DNA from: Andeanibacterium sp036384795
GTDB taxonomy: Bacteria > Pseudomonadota > Alphaproteobacteria > Sphingomonadales > Sphingomonadaceae
NCBI GenBank assembly: GCA_036384795.1
Contig: DASVLP010000084.1
Coordinates: 1-31,482, forward strand
DNA: 31,482 nucleotides
Direction: 5' to 3'
Part shown: positions 1-6,347 of the stretch, one piece after another
How positions within the stretch are numbered: the stretch's first letter is position 1
How the letters are laid out: each line of letters begins with the position of its first letter
Program-made: the position numbers and the translations under genes
The notes under the pieces: model-generated
What the model was told of the DNA's origin: nothing
What the model saw: only the letters and a program-made list of their open reading frames with translations
Databases searched by the model: none

Positions 1-229
1 GGATGTCGGCCCATTCGGCCGCTTCCTTGTTGCTCATCACCTTGAAGCCGGCGCCTTCGGCCTTCTTCGCGCTCGCCGAGCCCGGCCGCAGCGCGATCGC
101 GACGTCCTTCACGCCTGAATCCCGCAAGTTCTGCGCATGGGCGTGGCCCTGGCTGCCGTAGCCGAGCACGGCGATTTTCTTGCCGGTGATCAGGTTCAGG
201 TCCGCATCGGCGTCGTAATAGACTTTCAT
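1..229 (-). CDS. ilvC: Ketol-acid reductoisomerase, N-terminal part (cut by window start)
   Basis: Only the first 76 codons are in the window. The enzyme converts acetolactate or acetohydroxybutyrate, the products of IlvBN, to the dihydroxy acids of valine, leucine and isoleucine synthesis, using NADPH and Mg2+ in the cytoplasm. The visible part is the Rossmann nucleotide-binding start: a GYGSQG loop at residues 23-28 followed by HAHAQNLRDSG, then LRPGSAS (about 47-53), whose Arg and Ser residues match the family's NADPH-phosphate contacts. The ATG at 229 follows an AGGAAA ribosome binding site. It lies downstream of ilvN on the same strand, separated by about 100 bases that are mostly a palindromic repeat. 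Identification is firm; the rest of the gene is outside the window. Confidence 0.95.
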   Translation of the reverse strand, partial: MKVYYDADADLNLITGKKIAVLGYGSQGHAHAQNLRDSGVKDVAIALRPGSASAKKAEGAGFKVMSNKEAAEWADI

Positions 230-242
230 TTTCACTTTCCTA

Positions 243-323
243 CGTCATCCCAGCGAAAGCTGGGATCGGGTGCCCCTAAGTCGCACCTGGCTGCTGGAGA
301 CCCCAGCTTTCGCTGGGGTGACG
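243..323. repeat. 81-bp palindromic intergenic repeat, copy 1
   Basis: The element begins with CGTCATCCCAGCGAAAGCTG and ends with the matching inverted arm CCCCAGCTTTCGCTGGGGTG plus ACG. Each arm also contains its own smaller palindrome (CCAGCGAAAGCTGG). It fills the ilvN-ilvC gap. A second copy with near-identical arms but a different centre lies at 6258-6332. The form is that of a REP/MITE-like intergenic palindrome; no coding capacity is seen. Confidence 0.9.
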
Positions 324-330
324 GAAAAAA

Positions 331-846
331 TCAAACCCCTTCGGGCCCGCGCATCATGCCGACCACGCCGGTGCGGCCGACTTCGACCAGCCCCAGCTCG
401 CGCATCAGCGCGACGAAGCTGTCGATCTTGTCGGGCGTCCCGGTGAGCTCGAAAATGAAGCTCTCGGTGGTGGTGTCGACCACTTTCGCGCGGAACACGT
501 CGGCCAGGCGCAGCGCCTCGACCCGGTTCTCGCCTTTGCCGGCGACCTTGATCAGCGCCAGCTCGCGCTCGATGTGCGCGCCGGTTTCGGTAAGGTCGGT
601 CACTTTGTGCACCGGCACCAGCCGCTCGAGCTGGGCGTGGATTTGGTCGATCACCTGCGGCGGGCCGTTGGTGACGATGGTGATCCGGCTGAGCGCGTGG
701 TTGTCCGAGATGTCCGCCACCGTCAGGCTGTCGATGTTGTAGCCGCGCGCGGTGAACAGCCCGGCGATCTTGGCCAGGATGCCGGCCTCGTTGTCGACCA
801 GGATGGTGAGCACGTGGCGCTCGGCTTCGCGTTGCTGGATTTTCAT
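331..846 (-). CDS. ilvN: Acetolactate synthase small (regulatory) subunit
   Basis: A 171-residue regulatory subunit of acetohydroxyacid synthase, which binds the IlvB catalytic subunit and gives valine feedback control. An ACT domain occupies roughly residues 10-85 with the typical DNEAGILAKIAGLF segment (18-31) and RGYNIDSL. The C-terminal small-subunit domain follows (about 90-165). The length is normal for the family. The ATG at 846 is preceded by GGAGG eight bases upstream. That Shine-Dalgarno lies inside the terminal arm of the repeat that separates ilvB from ilvN, so the repeat appears to provide this gene's translation signal. It is part of the ilvB-ilvN-ilvC series on the minus strand. 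Confidence 0.95.
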   Translation of the reverse strand: MKIQQREAERHVLTILVDNEAGILAKIAGLFTARGYNIDSLTVADISDNHALSRITIVTNGPPQVIDQIHAQLERLVPVHKVTDLTETGAHIERELALIKVAGKGENRVEALRLADVFRAKVVDTTTESFIFELTGTPDKIDSFVALMRELGLVEVGRTGVVGMMRGPEGV

Positions 847-851
847 ATTTC

Positions 852-989
852 AATCCTCCCCGGCACGGGGAGGGGGACCGCCAGCCGCAGGCTGGTGGTG
901 GAGGGGGCCCGGCGCCACCTTCCGAGGGCGCGCTGGGCCCCCTCCGTCAGCCGCTTCGCGTCTGCCACCTCCCCGTTCCGGGGAGGATT
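852..989. repeat. 138-bp inverted-repeat element between ilvB and ilvN
   Basis: The two ends are inverted copies: AATCCTCCCCGGCACGGGGA at the left and, reading in from the right, AATCCTCCCCGGAACGGGGA. Inside are further partly inverted G/C-rich segments (CAGCCGCAGGCTG, GGAGGGGGCCC, GGGCCCCCTCC). The element takes up nearly all of the 160-base gap between the ilvB stop and the ilvN start. It has no ORF and resembles a small non-autonomous palindromic element. Its left end carries the GGAGG used by ilvN on the minus strand. It differs in sequence from the repeats at 243 and 6258. Confidence 0.85.
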
Positions 990-1006
990 TTGAATCTGCC
1001 AGCCCA

Positions 1007-2752
1007 TCACACCAGCGCCTTTGCTTCGTCGTCCATCGTGCCCTCGACCTGGTCGCCGTAAAGCAGCATTTCGGTATGCGCCGCCCCCGACGGGATCATC
1101 GGGAAGCAGTTCGCGTCCTTCGACACCACGCAATCGACCATCACCGGGCCGTCGTGCGCGATCATCGCCTCGATCCCGGCGTCGAGATCGGCTTCGTCCT
1201 CGATGCGGATGCCCTTCCAGCCGTAGCTTTCGGCGAGCTTCACGAAATCGGGCAGGCTGTCCGAGTACGAGTTCGAATAGCGGCTCTCGTAGGTGAGTTC
1301 CTGCCACTGGCGGACCATGCCCATGTATTCGTTGTTCACGATGAACACCTTGACCGGCAGGCGATACTGGCTCGCGGTGCCCATCTCCTGGATGTTCATC
1401 TGGATCGAGGCTTCGCCGGCGATGTCGATCACGAGCGAGCCGGGATTGCCGAGCTGCGCGCCGATCGCGGCCGGGAGGCCATAGCCCATCGTGCCGAGCC
1501 CGCCGCTGGTCAGCCACTTGTTCGGCTTGTCGAACCCGAAATACTGCGCCGCCCACATCTGATGCTGGCCGACTTCGGTGCTGATCACCGGCTCACGCGC
1601 CTTGGTCAGCTCGAACAGCCGCTGGATCGCATATTGCGGCAGGATCGTGCTGCCGCTGCGCTTGGGATAGGCGAGGCTGTCCTTGGCGCGCCAGCCGTCG
1701 ATCCGCGCTTTCCATTCGGAAAGGTCGGCGCTCTTGCGAGTGCCCCAGCCCTCGATGAGTTGCTCGAGCACGGTCGCGCAATCGCCGACGATGCCCAGAT
1801 CCACCGGGACGACCTTGTTGATCGACGAACGATCGATATCGATGTGGATCTTGGTCGAGCCCGGAGAGAACGCGTCGAGCCGGCCGGTGATGCGGTCGTC
1901 GAACCGCGCGCCGATGCAGACCATCAGGTCGCACTGGTTCATCGCCAGGTTGGCTTCGTATGTGCCGTGCATGCCCAACATCCCCAGCCAGTCGGGGTGG
2001 TCGTACGGGAACGCCCCGAGGCCCATCAGCGTGCTGGTGAGCGGCGCGCCGGTGAGTCGCTGGAACCGGCGCAGCAACTCGCTCGCGCGCGGGCCGGAAT
2101 TGATCACCCCGCCGCCGGTGTAGAGCACCGGGCGCTTCGCCTTCGCGATCAGATCGATCGCCTCGGCGATTTCGTCCGCGCTGCCCGCGACTTTCGGCGC
2201 ATAGCGGTTGCGGCGCTGGACCGCGCCGTCGCTCCACGTCGCGGTCGCGACCTGGACGTTCTTGGGCACGTCGATCAGCACCGGACCGGGCCGGCCGGTG
2301 GTGGCGATCTGGAACGCCTCGTCGATCGTCGCGGCAAGCTCCGCCGGGTCCTTCACCAGGTAATTGTGCTTGGTGCAGTGGCGGGTGATGCCGATCGTGT
2401 CGGCTTCCTGGAACGCGTCGGAGCCGATCAGGTTGGTCGCCACCTGCCCGGTGATGACCACCATCGGGATCGAATCCATGAACGCGTCGGCGATGCCGGT
2501 GACCGCGTTGGTCGCCCCCGGGCCCGAGGTGACGAGCACCACGCCGGGCTTGCCGGTCGAGCGGGCATAGCCTTCGGCGGCGTGGGCCGCGCCGGCTTCC
2601 TGCCGCACGAGGATGTGGCGGATGCGCCTCTCCTCGAACAGCTCGTCGTAGATCGGCAGCACCGCGCCGCCGGGATAGCCGAACACGAACTCGACCCCCT
2701 GCCGCACCAGGCTTTCGACCAGTATCGCAGCGCCGCTGCGTTCCTCGGGCAC
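1007..2752 (-). CDS. ilvB: Acetolactate synthase large (catalytic) subunit
   Basis: A thiamine-diphosphate enzyme that condenses pyruvate with pyruvate or 2-oxobutyrate, the first common step of branched-chain amino acid synthesis. The N-terminal domain has FGYPGGAVLPIYDEL and the catalytic Glu at residue 52 (VRQEAGAAHAAEGYAR). The C-terminal ThDP domain has NNEYMGMVRQWQ. I start it at GTG 2752 (581 residues), which follows AAGGA seven bases upstream and gives the usual family start. The reading frame stays open back to a TTG at 2890, but that stretch runs through a terminator hairpin and is better read as leader. The ThDP/Mg motif usually written GDG is GEA here (446-448), with the partner NN at 473-474 in the correct spacing. 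Confidence 0.95.
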   Translation of the reverse strand: MPEERSGAAILVESLVRQGVEFVFGYPGGAVLPIYDELFEERRIRHILVRQEAGAAHAAEGYARSTGKPGVVLVTSGPGATNAVTGIADAFMDSIPMVVITGQVATNLIGSDAFQEADTIGITRHCTKHNYLVKDPAELAATIDEAFQIATTGRPGPVLIDVPKNVQVATATWSDGAVQRRNRYAPKVAGSADEIAEAIDLIAKAKRPVLYTGGGVINSGPRASELLRRFQRLTGAPLTSTLMGLGAFPYDHPDWLGMLGMHGTYEANLAMNQCDLMVCIGARFDDRITGRLDAFSPGSTKIHIDIDRSSINKVVPVDLGIVGDCATVLEQLIEGWGTRKSADLSEWKARIDGWRAKDSLAYPKRSGSTILPQYAIQRLFELTKAREPVISTEVGQHQMWAAQYFGFDKPNKWLTSGGLGTMGYGLPAAIGAQLGNPGSLVIDIAGEASIQMNIQEMGTASQYRLPVKVFIVNNEYMGMVRQWQELTYESRYSNSYSDSLPDFVKLAESYGWKGIRIEDEADLDAGIEAMIAHDGPVMVDCVVSKDANCFPMIPSGAAHTEMLLYGDQVEGTMDDEAKALV

Positions 2753-2801
2753 TTTGAATTCCTTCTCGCTCGGCCCGCTTTGGCAAAAGCGGACCCTCCT
2801 C

Positions 2802-2836
2802 AAAAAACCGACCCGGCATGGTGGCCATGCCGGGTC
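2802..2836 (-). terminator. Intrinsic terminator-like hairpin in the ilvB leader (attenuator candidate)
   Basis: On the minus strand GACCCGGCATGG, a CCA loop and CCATGCCGGGTC form a perfect 12-bp stem, followed after GG by six Ts. It lies upstream of the ilvB start at 2752 and downstream of a promoter-like sequence at 2862-2890. It therefore sits in the ilvB leader and not after miaA, whose stop is at 2894. A weaker hairpin centred on CTCGACATCGAG (about 2846-2857) precedes it. The position suggests transcription attenuation of ilvBN; no separate leader peptide with its own stop codon was found. Confidence 0.75.
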
Positions 2837-2861
2837 GCCTCTCCACTCGATGTCGAGGAGG

Positions 2862-2890
2862 CTGCTACGAGACAGTTTATATCGTGTCAA
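2862..2890 (-). promoter_or_regulatory. Probable ilvB promoter
   Basis: TTGACA (2890-2885) is followed after 17 bases by TAGCAG (2867-2862) in an AT-rich patch just after the miaA stop codon. An alternative -10 is TATAAA (2881-2876), with a poor -35 of TTACGC 18 bases upstream. Either reading places the transcript start ahead of the leader hairpin. Confidence 0.5.
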
Positions 2891-2893
2891 GCG

Positions 2894-3838
2894 CTAATTG
2901 CGTAATAATGTTGCAAATTGGTTGTTTTGATCGATATTTCCTGTCTCTACCCGCGGCCAGTCTTGCGGCGTCTGGTGACGGAGCCAGGTATATTGGCGCT
3001 TGGCGTAGTTGCGTGTCGCCTGCTGCCCGCGCGCGAGCGCTTCCTCGCGGCTCCATTCGCCCGCAAGCCAGCCCGCGATCTCGCGCACCCCGATCGCGCG
3101 CATCACCGGCAGTTCGGGCGAGAGCCCGCGCGCGCGCAGCCGCTCGACTTCCTCGACGGCGCCCGCGGTCAGCATCCGCTCGAACCGCGCATCGCACCGC
3201 GCGTAGAGCTCTTCGCGCGGCGGGAGGATGATCGCAGGATGCAGGGTGACCTCGCCGGCGATCCCGCCTTCGCGGCGCCGCTGCCAGTGGGCGAGCGGCT
3301 GTCCGGTCGAGCGAACCACCTCGAGCGCCCGCGCGATCCGGGTGCTGTCGCCGCGATCGAGCGCCGCGGCGCGCTCCGGGTCTTCGGCTTGCAAGGCCGC
3401 ATAAGCGGCGGACGTGGGCAGTGCGCGGACTTCGTCGCGGACCGCCGGATCGATCCGCGGAACCGGCGCGATCCCGTCGAGCAGGGTGCGGATATAGAGC
3501 CCGGTGCCGCCGACCAGGATCGGCACGGCGCCGCTCGCGTGGATCGCGGCGATCTCGCGCTTCGCCGCCTGCGCCCAGTCCGCCGCAGAGCACGGCGTCG
3601 CGCCGTCCCACGCGCCGAACAGGCGATGCTCGATGCCCCGCATATCCTCTTCGGAAGGCCGCGCGCTGAGCACCCTCAGGTCGGCGTAGACTTGGGCGCT
3701 GTCGGCGTTCACCACCACGCCGCGCCGCCCGTGCTCGGCCAGCGCGAGCGCCAGCCGCACGGCGAGATCGCTCTTGCCGCTCGCGGTCGGCCCTGCAATG
3801 AGCGCCAGCTCTTGTTTCGGAGACTTTTCCTTGCTCAT
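2894..3838 (-). CDS. miaA: tRNA dimethylallyltransferase
   Basis: MiaA transfers a dimethylallyl group to N6 of A37 in tRNAs that read codons beginning with U. The 314-residue protein has the P-loop GPTASGKS at residues 16-23, NADSAQVYADLRVLSARPS and GGTGLYIRTLLDG, and the C-terminal RNYAKRQYTWLRHQ segment, all typical of the family. The ATG at 3838 is the only good start ahead of the P-loop. It lies within the 5' end of the divergently read serB, so the two coding regions overlap by about 8 bases at their starts. It is immediately upstream of ilvB on the same strand; the ilvB promoter begins three bases after the miaA stop codon. Confidence 0.95.
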   Translation of the reverse strand: MSKEKSPKQELALIAGPTASGKSDLAVRLALALAEHGRRGVVVNADSAQVYADLRVLSARPSEEDMRGIEHRLFGAWDGATPCSAADWAQAAKREIAAIHASGAVPILVGGTGLYIRTLLDGIAPVPRIDPAVRDEVRALPTSAAYAALQAEDPERAAALDRGDSTRIARALEVVRSTGQPLAHWQRRREGGIAGEVTLHPAIILPPREELYARCDARFERMLTAGAVEEVERLRARGLSPELPVMRAIGVREIAGWLAGEWSREEALARGQQATRNYAKRQYTWLRHQTPQDWPRVETGNIDQNNQFATLLRN

Positions 3839-4712
3839 CGCCCGCCTGATAGCAGACCCGCTCACGCTTTCGGCAAGGCTCGATGCCGCGACCGTCGCGC
3901 TCGAGGCCGAAGGCATGCGGGTGGCGCTCGCGCACATGCTCGAATTCTGCGGCAATGTGCTGGAGATCGCGCTGCCCGAAGGCGATCCCGAGACGCTGCG
4001 CCGCGTGCTCGACGAATATTTCGCGCCGTCCGACGCGATCGTTTCGAACGCCGAGTTCGCGCTGCCGAACGTGTTCGTGTCGGACATGGATTCGACGATG
4101 ATCCAGGCCGAATGCATCGACGAGCTGGCCGATTTCGCCGGCATCAAGCCGCAGATCGCGGCGATCACCGAACGCGCGATGCAAGGCGAGCTCGATTTCG
4201 CCAGTGCGCTGAGGGAGCGGGTCGGGCTGCTGCGCAACTTGTCCGAAGATGCGATCGCCGAATGCCTCGCTACCCGGGTCACGCCGATGCCGGGTGCGCG
4301 CATGTTGGTCGAGACGCTCAAGAGCAAAGGCTGCAAGACGGTGCTGGTGACCGGCGGGTTCCACCAGTTTGCCGACCCGATCGCCGAACAGCTCGGCTTC
4401 GAGCGGGTGGTGGCGAACCGGCTCGCGGTCGCCGGCGGCGCGCTGACCGGCGAGCTCGACGGGGCGATCACCGACAGCGGCGTGAAAAAGGCGGTGCTGC
4501 TCGAGGAAGCCGAAGCGCTGGGCGAAAGCGCGGTGAGCCTCGCGACCGGCGACGGGGCGAACGACATCCCGATGCTCGAAGCGGCGACTTACGGCATCGC
4601 GTTCCGCGCCAAGCCCAAGGCGCGCGCCGCCGCGAACGGCTGGATCGACCGCGGCGACCTCACCGCGGTGCTGCACCTGCTCGATATTCCCGAAAGCGAC
4701 TGGGTGCGCTAA
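3831..4712 (+). CDS. serB: Phosphoserine phosphatase
   Basis: A HAD-superfamily phosphatase that releases serine from phosphoserine in the last step of serine synthesis. The nucleophile motif DMDST is at residues 85-89 of the start chosen here, followed by the AECIDELADF cap start, VTGGFHQF (motif II) and GDGANDIPML (motif III/IV). I chose TTG 3831 because GGAG lies eight bases upstream and the resulting MLIARLIADP matches the family N-terminus. An in-frame ATG at 3798 is the alternative and would overlap miaA further. The length of 293 residues is normal. Serine from this pathway is the substrate of GlyA, encoded further along the window. The product is certain; the exact start is less so. 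Confidence 0.93.
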   Translation: MLIARLIADPLTLSARLDAATVALEAEGMRVALAHMLEFCGNVLEIALPEGDPETLRRVLDEYFAPSDAIVSNAEFALPNVFVSDMDSTMIQAECIDELADFAGIKPQIAAITERAMQGELDFASALRERVGLLRNLSEDAIAECLATRVTPMPGARMLVETLKSKGCKTVLVTGGFHQFADPIAEQLGFERVVANRLAVAGGALTGELDGAITDSGVKKAVLLEEAEALGESAVSLATGDGANDIPMLEAATYGIAFRAKPKARAAANGWIDRGDLTAVLHLLDIPESDWVR

Positions 4713-4722
4713 GCCGCGGTAC

Positions 4723-5376
4723 ATGGCGCAGGGCATCTCGAAATGGCTGGAGAAGCTGAGCCATCCCCGGCACCTGCTGTTCCTCGCGGTGCTGGTCATA
4801 GCGCCGTGGCCGCTTTCCACGTTCCTCAACACCGGCCACACGATCACGGTCACGTTCGATCTTGCCGCGCTGGCGTTCATCCTCTCGTGCATCCCGCTAT
4901 GGCACGAGGGCGAGGCCGATGCGATCCGTCGCCAGGCCGAGCGCGACGATGTCGGGCAGGGGCTGCTGTTGCTGATGGCCGGCGCGATCAGCGCGCTGGT
5001 GCTCGGCAACCTGGTGCTGTCGATCCAGCGTGAGAACAATCTCGACGCGGTCGACATTGCACTGCTGGTGCTGACGCTGATCTGCAGCTGGACGTTCGCC
5101 AACCTGAGTTGCGCGTTCCATTACGCCCGGATGTATTACACCCGGCGGAAGGGTAAGGATTGCGGCGGGCTCGAGTTTCCCGGCGACGAGGATCCGGACT
5201 TCTCCGATTTCGTGAACTTCGCGTTCGTAATCGGGATGACTTGCCAGACCGCGGACATCGGGATCACTGACCACCGCGTGCGGCGGGTGTCGACGTTTCA
5301 CGGGATGTTCGCGTTCGCCTACAACCTCGGGGTACTTGCGCTGGCGGTGAACGTGCTGGCCTCGTCGTCGCATTGA
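4723..5376 (+). CDS. DUF1345 integral membrane protein
   Basis: A 217-residue membrane protein of unknown function. Hydrophobic segments lie at about residues 18-36, 45-60, 80-100, 107-127, 165-180 and 193-212. The family-type stretch FHYARMYYTRR, then GLEFPGDEDPDFSDFVNFAFVIGMTCQTADIG, identifies it as DUF1345. It follows serB by 10 bases and probably shares its transcript. The start ATG 4723 directly precedes MAQGISKWLEKL. No enzymatic motif is visible, and its place next to serB does not reveal a role. Confidence 0.85.
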   Translation: MAQGISKWLEKLSHPRHLLFLAVLVIAPWPLSTFLNTGHTITVTFDLAALAFILSCIPLWHEGEADAIRRQAERDDVGQGLLLLMAGAISALVLGNLVLSIQRENNLDAVDIALLVLTLICSWTFANLSCAFHYARMYYTRRKGKDCGGLEFPGDEDPDFSDFVNFAFVIGMTCQTADIGITDHRVRRVSTFHGMFAFAYNLGVLALAVNVLASSSH

Positions 5377-5381
5377 CGCAC

Positions 5382-5410
5382 TTGTTATTTACATCGGTGT
5401 AAGTTATATT
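5382..5410 (+). promoter_or_regulatory. Promoter of coq4, predicted to give a leaderless transcript
   Basis: TTGTTA (5382-5387), a 17-base spacer and TATATT (5405-5410) form a good vegetative promoter in an otherwise GC-rich region. The coq4 ATG begins at 5417, about seven bases after the -10 box, so transcription should begin at or next to the ATG. No Shine-Dalgarno sequence fits between them. Confidence 0.7.
5389..5402. promoter_or_regulatory. Operator-like palindrome inside the coq4 promoter spacer
   Basis: TTACATCGGTGTAA is a near-perfect inverted repeat (TTACA ... TGTAA, with CG at the centre; 12 of 14 positions symmetric). It occupies most of the spacer between the -35 and -10 boxes, a classic place for a repressor. 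Its form resembles TetR-family operators, but no regulator gene is adjacent, so the binding protein is unknown. Confidence 0.5.
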
Positions 5411-5416
5411 TCGGCC

Positions 5417-6250
5417 ATGGATAGCATGACGCTTGCGGCCCCCCACTCCGCGACATCCGATGCGGGCCGGTTCTTCGACCTGCCGTTGATCGATCCGACG
5501 CGCCAGCGGCCGCGCTACAGGCCGCTCAAGGCCTGGCGCCACTTCCGCAATCTGGTGGCCGACAAGGAGAACACCGAGGAGGTGTTCTACATTTTCGAGG
5601 CGCTGCCGTGGCGCAACCTGTTTTCCTCGGCCGAAGCATTCCTGACCAGCGAGCGCGGGAAGCAGCTGGCGCTCACCGAGCCGTCGCTTCCGGCGATCCT
5701 CGACGACCACGCGCGGCTGCGACGGATGCCCGAAGGCAGCCTTGCGCACGCCTATTGCGACTTCATGGAGGCCGAGGGCCTCACCGCACAGGGCCTGGTC
5801 GACGAGTTCGAACGCTTCATGACCCGCCGCGGCGACTTCAACGACCAGTTCCGCTGGTACATGAACCGCATCCGCGACACCCACGACCTGCTCCACGTGC
5901 TGACCGGCTACGGCCGCGACGCGCTGGGCGAGCAGTGCGTGCTGGCGTTCACCTACAGCCAGCAGCCGGCGCCCGCGCATCTGTTCATCGCCTATGCCGG
6001 CGGGGTCGAGATCAAGCGTGCGCTGAAGAGCGACGCTGCTGTTCTGGGCGCGATCCGCCAGGGCCAGCGGCTGGGCAAGGCGTGCCCGCGGATGGCCGAA
6101 CAGCCGATCCTCGACCTGCTGCCGTTGCCGCTGGAAGAGGCGAGGGCGAGGCTGAACATCACGCCGCCGGAGCTTTATTTCGAAGCGCACAGGATTTGGC
6201 GCGGGATGGGCGTCGATCCTTACGACGTGCTGGGGCGCAAGGCGGCCTGA
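5417..6250 (+). CDS. coq4: COQ4-family ubiquinone biosynthesis protein
   Basis: A 277-residue member of the Coq4 family, which acts on the ubiquinone head-group precursor (oxidative decarboxylation at C1 is known for Coq4) and associates with the quinone-synthesis complex. The family metal-site motif HDxxH-x11-E is intact: H156, D157, H160 and E172. The N-terminal part carries RPRYRPLKAWRHFRNLVADK and the C-terminus ends MGVDPYDVLGRK. It is longer at the N-terminus than the minimal domain. The start is fixed by the promoter, which ends six bases ahead of the ATG. It is followed by a palindromic repeat and the convergent purL. No other ubi gene is near. Its separate, apparently regulated promoter is unusual for a basal quinone gene. 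Confidence 0.85.
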   Translation: MDSMTLAAPHSATSDAGRFFDLPLIDPTRQRPRYRPLKAWRHFRNLVADKENTEEVFYIFEALPWRNLFSSAEAFLTSERGKQLALTEPSLPAILDDHARLRRMPEGSLAHAYCDFMEAEGLTAQGLVDEFERFMTRRGDFNDQFRWYMNRIRDTHDLLHVLTGYGRDALGEQCVLAFTYSQQPAPAHLFIAYAGGVEIKRALKSDAAVLGAIRQGQRLGKACPRMAEQPILDLLPLPLEEARARLNITPPELYFEAHRIWRGMGVDPYDVLGRKAA

Positions 6251-6257
6251 ATTAACG

Positions 6258-6332
6258 CGTCATCCCAGCGAAAGCTGGGATCGTTCACCTCCCGCGCGAC
6301 CTCAAGCGACCCCAGCTTTCGCTGGGGTGACG
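6258..6332. repeat. 75-bp palindromic intergenic repeat, copy 2
   Basis: It has the same outer arms as the copy at 243-323 (CATCCCAGCGAAAGCTGGGA at one end, CCCCAGCTTTCGCTGGGGTG at the other), but a different central sequence and a shorter length. It sits between the convergent 3' ends of coq4 and purL. There its long stem could also help end transcription from both sides, although no T-tract follows. Confidence 0.9.
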
Positions 6333-6347
6333 AGTGAGGAGTGCGGC

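Noticed and set aside
2753..2890. Extension of IlvB to a TTG at 2890, adding 46 residues
   Set aside because: The added residues resemble no IlvB, the DNA encodes a terminator hairpin and promoter-like boxes, and GTG 2752 has a good Shine-Dalgarno.
752..2905. Open frame of 717 codons antisense to ilvB
   Set aside because: It is rich in Arg, His, Asp and Ala as expected of an antisense shadow in GC-rich DNA, crosses a repeat, and has no family similarity.
2894..4567. miaA frame open upstream to 4567 (557 codons)
   Set aside because: The extra 240 codons are antisense to serB and mostly Ser/Ala; MiaA normally starts just ahead of its P-loop, at 3838.
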